7,559 nt of DNA from assembly GCA_900548355.1 (NCBI GenBank), contig URKR01000052.1:1-7559 (forward strand), read 5' to 3'. The notes under the pieces were generated by a model. It made no database searches. It was not told the DNA's origin and worked only from the letters and a program-made list of their open reading frames with translations. Within the stretch, counting starts at the first letter, position 1. Each line of letters starts with the position of its first letter. Shown one piece after another: positions 6,143 to 7,559 of the stretch. The translations under genes were made by a program, and so were the position numbers. The stretch comes from an uncultured Oscillospiraceae bacterium (GTDB lineage Bacteria > Bacillota > Clostridia > Oscillospirales > Ruminococcaceae).

Positions 6143-7312
6143 ATGCCGATGGAATTTTCAAAGCGGCTCGACCTGTTCGGGCCTGAAATTTTTGCCGCGC
6201 TCAACGACCGCAAGATCGCGCTGGAAGCGCAGGGGCGCACGCTGTACAACCTGAGCGTCGGCACGCCGGATTTTCCGCCAGCGCCCCACATCAAGCAGGC
6301 GCTGCTGGACGCCGCCGCCCAAGACGAAAACTGGAAGTATTCTCTGCGCGACCTGCCTGAAATGCTGGACGCCGTCGGCGGGTATTACAAGCGCCGGTTC
6401 GGGGTGGAGGGGATCACCCGGGACAAGGTCATGAGCGTTTCCGGCAGCCAGGACGGCATCGGCCACCTGGGGCTTGCGCTGCTCAATGACGGAGACACCG
6501 TGCTGCTGCCCGACCCCTGCTACCCGGTTTTTATGACCGGCATGCGGCTGGGCGGCGGCGTGCCCTGGTTCTATACCTTAACCCGGGAAAACCGCTTCCT
6601 GCCGGATGTGCACGCCATCCCGGCCGAAATTGCCCGCAAGGCAAAGGTTATGCTTGTCTCTTTGCCGGCAAACCCGGTCGGCAGCATCGGCACGCCGGAA
6701 CTGTACCGCGAAATTGTGGATTTCTGCCAAAAATATGACATCCTGCTTGTGCATGATAACGCTTACAGCGATATCATCTTTGACGGCGCCAAGGGCGGCA
6801 GCATCTTCAACACACCGGGGGCCGAAGAGGTTGCGGTTGAGTTTTTCTCGCTCTCCAAATCTTTCAACGTGACCGGCGCGCGGATCAGTTTTCTGGTCGG
6901 TCGGCCGGATGTTGTCGCCGCCTGCAAAAAACTTCGGACCCAGATCGATTTTGGCATGTTTCTGCCGGTGCAGCAGGCAGCCATTGCGGCGCTGACCGGG
7001 CCTTTGGACAGCGTACGCGCCCAGTGCGCGGTTTACCAGGCGCGGCGCGACGCGCTGTGCGGCGGGCTGCGGGCCATCGGCTGGGACCTGCCGGACAGCC
7101 ACGGCAGCATGTTTGTCTGGGCGCCTTTGCCCCATGGCCGGCAGGACAGCATGGCCTTCTGCCTTGAACTTATCGAGAAGGCCGGCGTGATCTGCACGCC
7201 GGGCGCAAGCTTCGGGCCTTCGGGCGAGGGGTATGTCCGCTTTGCGCTGACCCTGCCCGAAGAGGAGATCCGCCGCGCCGTCGCCGCCATCCGGGACAGC
7301 GGCATCCTCTGA
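6143..7312 (+). CDS. PLP-dependent class I/II aminotransferase, LL-diaminopimelate aminotransferase-like (389 aa)
   Basis: A fold-type I PLP aminotransferase of normal family length. The ATG at 6143 is 8 nt after AAGGGGG (6128-6134). The open frame runs back to a GTG at 6029, but that stretch holds the promoter and does not look like an aminotransferase N-terminus. The Schiff-base lysine is K239 in SLSKSFNVTGAR, with the phosphate-binding Arg at 247. Other cofactor contacts are N177 (LPANPVGS, where the family usually has NPTG), D205 and Y208 (HDNAYSD). R366 in GYVRFAL should bind the substrate carboxylate. The GSQDGIGHL and LPDPCYPVF blocks and the FLPDVHAIP segment resemble DapL, which makes LL-diaminopimelate for lysine and peptidoglycan. 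Related aspartate, alanine or other amino-acid aminotransferases cannot be excluded, so no symbol is given. It has its own promoter and a strong terminator, so it is probably a single-gene unit. Confidence 0.85.
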   Translation: MPMEFSKRLDLFGPEIFAALNDRKIALEAQGRTLYNLSVGTPDFPPAPHIKQALLDAAAQDENWKYSLRDLPEMLDAVGGYYKRRFGVEGITRDKVMSVSGSQDGIGHLGLALLNDGDTVLLPDPCYPVFMTGMRLGGGVPWFYTLTRENRFLPDVHAIPAEIARKAKVMLVSLPANPVGSIGTPELYREIVDFCQKYDILLVHDNAYSDIIFDGAKGGSIFNTPGAEEVAVEFFSLSKSFNVTGARISFLVGRPDVVAACKKLRTQIDFGMFLPVQQAAIAALTGPLDSVRAQCAVYQARRDALCGGLRAIGWDLPDSHGSMFVWAPLPHGRQDSMAFCLELIEKAGVICTPGASFGPSGEGYVRFALTLPEEEIRRAVAAIRDSGIL

Positions 7313-7346
7313 CCGTTTTCGTTTCACACCCGTTTTTCCTGCCGCC

Positions 7347-7401
7347 AAAGAAGCCCGTTTTCCCGCACGCCGGCTGCGTGCAGGAAAACGGGCTTCTTTT
7401 T
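7347..7401 (+). terminator. Strong intrinsic terminator after the aminotransferase
   Basis: A perfect 17-bp stem pairs AAAGAAGCCCGTTTTCC (7347-7363) with its complement (7383-7399). After one C-A mismatch it continues as GCACGC/GCGTGC around a 5-nt loop (7371-7375). The plus-strand stem runs into T5 (7397-7401). Read from the minus strand, the stem ends in CTTT followed by GGCGGC, so it may also stop the convergent gene, though less well. It begins 34 nt after the aminotransferase stop codon. Confidence 0.95.
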
Positions 7402-7442
7402 AGTGTGGACGGCACAGCGGAAGGTCTCCGGCTGCCGCCGCC

Positions 7443-7559
7443 TTATTCCTCCGCCAAAGTTTCCACGCTGCCGGGCAGGCGGGCGCGGGTGTGGTGCAGG
7501 CGGGTGCCGGCGGCTTCCAGGGCATCGGCTGCCGCAAGGAACGCCGGCGTGATCCGCTC
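7443..7559 (-). CDS. C-terminal end of an unrecognised convergent gene
   Basis: On the minus strand a frame is open from the right edge to a TAA stop at 7443-7445, giving 38 residues that end in ARLPGSVETLAEE. The codons favour G or C in the third position, like the other genes here. The segment is Ala/Leu-rich and probably helical (AFLAAADALEAAGTRLHH). No family can be named from so little. The position, convergent to the aminotransferase with a two-sided hairpin in the gap, supports a real gene end. The same stretch is also open in a plus frame, so the call is moderate. Confidence 0.55.
   Translation of the reverse strand, partial: ERITPAFLAAADALEAAGTRLHHTRARLPGSVETLAEE

Overview
This G+C-rich window has six closely packed plus-strand genes and the end of a seventh on the opposite strand. 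Strong AGGAGG-type ribosome binding sites about 7-8 nt before starts, one TTG start, a DapL-type aminotransferase and Firmicutes-style zinc-ribbon and flippase proteins suggest a high-GC member of the Clostridia, perhaps the Oscillospiraceae/Ruminococcaceae (Faecalibacterium, Gemmiger or Subdoligranulum relatives). That placement is inference from protein style and base composition, not from a marker gene.

Layout. Nucleotides 2-346 hold the C-terminal part of a YgjP-like (DUF45) zinc metalloprotein with an HEFCH motif. Nucleotides 470-1909 encode a 479-residue flippase of the Wzx/MATE-like (MOP) superfamily that starts at TTG. Nucleotides 2029-2964 encode a GT8-like glycosyltransferase with DCD and HxxGxxK metal-site motifs. 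Nucleotides 3043-4035 (alpha/beta hydrolase), 4096-5355 (stand-alone condensation-superfamily acyltransferase) and 5355-6032 (zinc-ribbon membrane protein resembling DUF6320) form a tight three-gene unit; the last two genes overlap by one base. A new promoter with an extended -10 then precedes a class I/II PLP aminotransferase at 6143-7312. That gene ends at a very strong hairpin terminator (7347-7401). Beyond it, the last 39 codons of a convergent minus-strand gene enter the window.

How the genes may work together. The flippase and glycosyltransferase point to building and exporting a surface glycan or glycolipid. The hydrolase and acyltransferase have the chemistry to remove and add an acyl ester, and the polytopic zinc-ribbon protein would place the activity at the membrane. 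The hydrolase/acyltransferase/zinc-ribbon trio is the most interesting part: its substrate cannot be read from the sequence, but gene order and translational coupling suggest one membrane-associated acyl-ester pathway. The aminotransferase looks like a separate transcription unit for amino-acid metabolism. No mobile element, CRISPR array, tRNA or rRNA was seen.
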